Shown here one piece after another: positions 30,269-31,110 of a DNA stretch of 31,110 nucleotides. This DNA comes from an uncultured Eubacteriales bacterium. Lineage in GTDB: Bacteria; Bacillota; Clostridia; Oscillospirales; QAKW01. The stretch's first letter is position 1; each line of letters begins with the position of its first letter. The position numbers and the translations under genes are program-made. The notes under the pieces were generated by a model. It had not been told where the DNA came from. It saw only the letters and a list, made by a program, of their open reading frames with translations, and did not search any database. The stretch is taken from contig CABULU010000022.1 of assembly GCA_902492505.1 (NCBI GenBank), forward strand, positions 1-31,110, in the 5' to 3' direction.

Positions 30269-31110
30269 TTAATCCTCTATCTTTGCCTTTCTGTCAAGAA
30301 TAGCCTTGAATTTTGCAGGTTCAAATTTTGGTGAACGGTTGTAGTATAGCAGTCCGTTTTGTTCCTGTTCTATATCGTAAAGCTGCGTATAACAAAATCC
30401 GAAAATATTTTTATTATCCATCAGTGCATAGCAAAGACCTTCAAAACGCTCGAAAAATTCCTGTTCGCTTTGCGGGTCGTTTCCGTATCCCCAGCTTGTC
30501 TCTTTGCCGGTTGCCGTTTCTTCTGACCAGCGTGCTCCTCCGAATTCACTGACAAATAAAGGCTGACCGTTATAATAGCTTTTGCGGCGGAAGAACATAT
30601 TTCTTTCGTCTACCGGCATACCGCCGTTTTCAAATTCGGCGTAGTCTGAGCGCATATGTTCGGGATCTTGCGTATAATTGTGCATATCGTATATATCGCT
30701 GAATTTCTGGTGTACATACCCGCTTGTATCAATGCAGGGACGGGTTTTGTCCAAAGCCTTTGTGATGAAGTAGATGTTTCTTACTATTGTGTCATGAATG
30801 ATTTCGCCGTCTCCGTAGCGGTCGATATGCGTTTCATTTAGCGGGCACCAACCGACGATTGATGGGTGATTGAAATCCCGTTTAACAGCTTCAATCCATT
30901 GCGGGATAATGGTATTTGTCGTTTCATGCACACGGAAATCCAGACCCCAGTTAGGAAATTCTCCCCATGTTATGTATCCGTATTTATCTGCGTAATATAA
31001 AAACAGCGGTTCAAAAATCTTCATGTGCAGACGGGCGCCGTTAAATCCCAGTGACATTGAAAGCTTGATATCTTCCTCAAGTGCTTTCGCTGTCGGGGCT
31101 GTATATATGC
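30269..31110 (-). CDS. Glycoside hydrolase family 2, C-terminal part (5' end outside window)
   Basis: The frame is open to the window edge, so the start lies beyond 31110; the ATG at 31057 is internal. The visible 280 residues are the TIM-barrel catalytic domain of a GH2 enzyme: GFNGARLHMKIFEPLFLYYAD..GYITWGEFPNWG, the acid/base pair in GWCPLNE (N74-E75 counted from the internal Met) and the nucleophile E171 in PLFVSEFGG. GH2 includes beta-galactosidases, beta-glucuronidases and beta-mannosidases; without the N-terminal domains I cannot choose. The short C-terminus (no extra domain after the barrel) suggests a compact form. No clear hairpin terminator lies in the 46 bases before the groES promoter. 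Confidence 0.88.
   Translation of the reverse strand, partial: IYTAPTAKALEEDIKLSMSLGFNGARLHMKIFEPLFLYYADKYGYITWGEFPNWGLDFRVHETTNTIIPQWIEAVKRDFNHPSIVGWCPLNETHIDRYGDGEIIHDTIVRNIYFITKALDKTRPCIDTSGYVHQKFSDIYDMHNYTQDPEHMRSDYAEFENGGMPVDERNMFFRRKSYYNGQPLFVSEFGGARWSEETATGKETSWGYGNDPQSEQEFFERFEGLCYALMDNKNIFGFCYTQLYDIEQEQNGLLYYNRSPKFEPAKFKAILDRKAKIED

Noticed and set aside
1..31110. CRISPR arrays, insertion sequences, prophage or integrase genes
   Set aside because: I saw no regularly spaced repeats, transposase or integrase motifs, or terminal inverted repeats in the window.

Overview
The window looks like a chromosomal stretch from a low-to-mid GC, Gram-positive, endospore-forming anaerobe of the class Clostridia. 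The evidence is a spoIIR homologue, a CIRCE-controlled groES-groEL pair, an S-layer-homology (SLH) surface protein, strong AGGAGG ribosome binding sites, and an unbroken S10-spc-alpha ribosomal superoperon with rpsD between rpsK and rpoA. An Oscillospirales-like relative is my guess only; no rRNA is present to confirm it.

Layout. (1) 1-2952, plus strand: the end of an Lrp/AsnC-type regulator, a class I/II aminotransferase and ispE are joined by two ATGA stop-start overlaps, followed by spoIIR and a terminator. (2) 3225-6656: a 1143-residue secreted protein with a beta-helix-like N-terminal half, five beta-sandwich-like units and three C-terminal SLH repeats, ending at its own terminator. (3) 6767-7143: a strong promoter and a leader of about 340 nt with several hairpins and a recognisable terminator/antiterminator switch. 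(4) 7144-22152: 31 genes from rpsJ to rplQ, including secY, adk, map, infA and rpoA, and the 37-codon rpmJ. (5) 22231-22399: tRNA-Trp(CCA) with its own consensus promoter and terminator.

(6) 22450-26473: a divergent accessory locus. Leftward are a cupin protein and a serine hydrolase; rightward are an iron-type alcohol dehydrogenase and a phosphofructokinase with the pyrophosphate-type signature. Both promoters lie in one intergenic region of about 150 bp and decide the true starts of both first genes. (7) 26521-27227: a small XRE-type regulator divergent from a zinc-ribbon/TM2 membrane protein. (8) 27273-30222, minus strand: a lipoprotein with two DxDGDG motifs, then groEL and groES under a promoter whose start region is covered by CIRCE. 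(9) 30269-31110, minus strand: the C-terminal part of a family 2 glycoside hydrolase that runs off the window.

The ribosomal block makes the translation apparatus together with the SecY channel, adenylate kinase, N-terminal Met removal, IF-1 and the RNA polymerase alpha subunit. The least explained element is the leader before rpsJ (6802-7143): its pairings suggest transcription attenuation of the whole superoperon. The divergent ADH/PFK versus cupin/hydrolase locus is the second item worth following.
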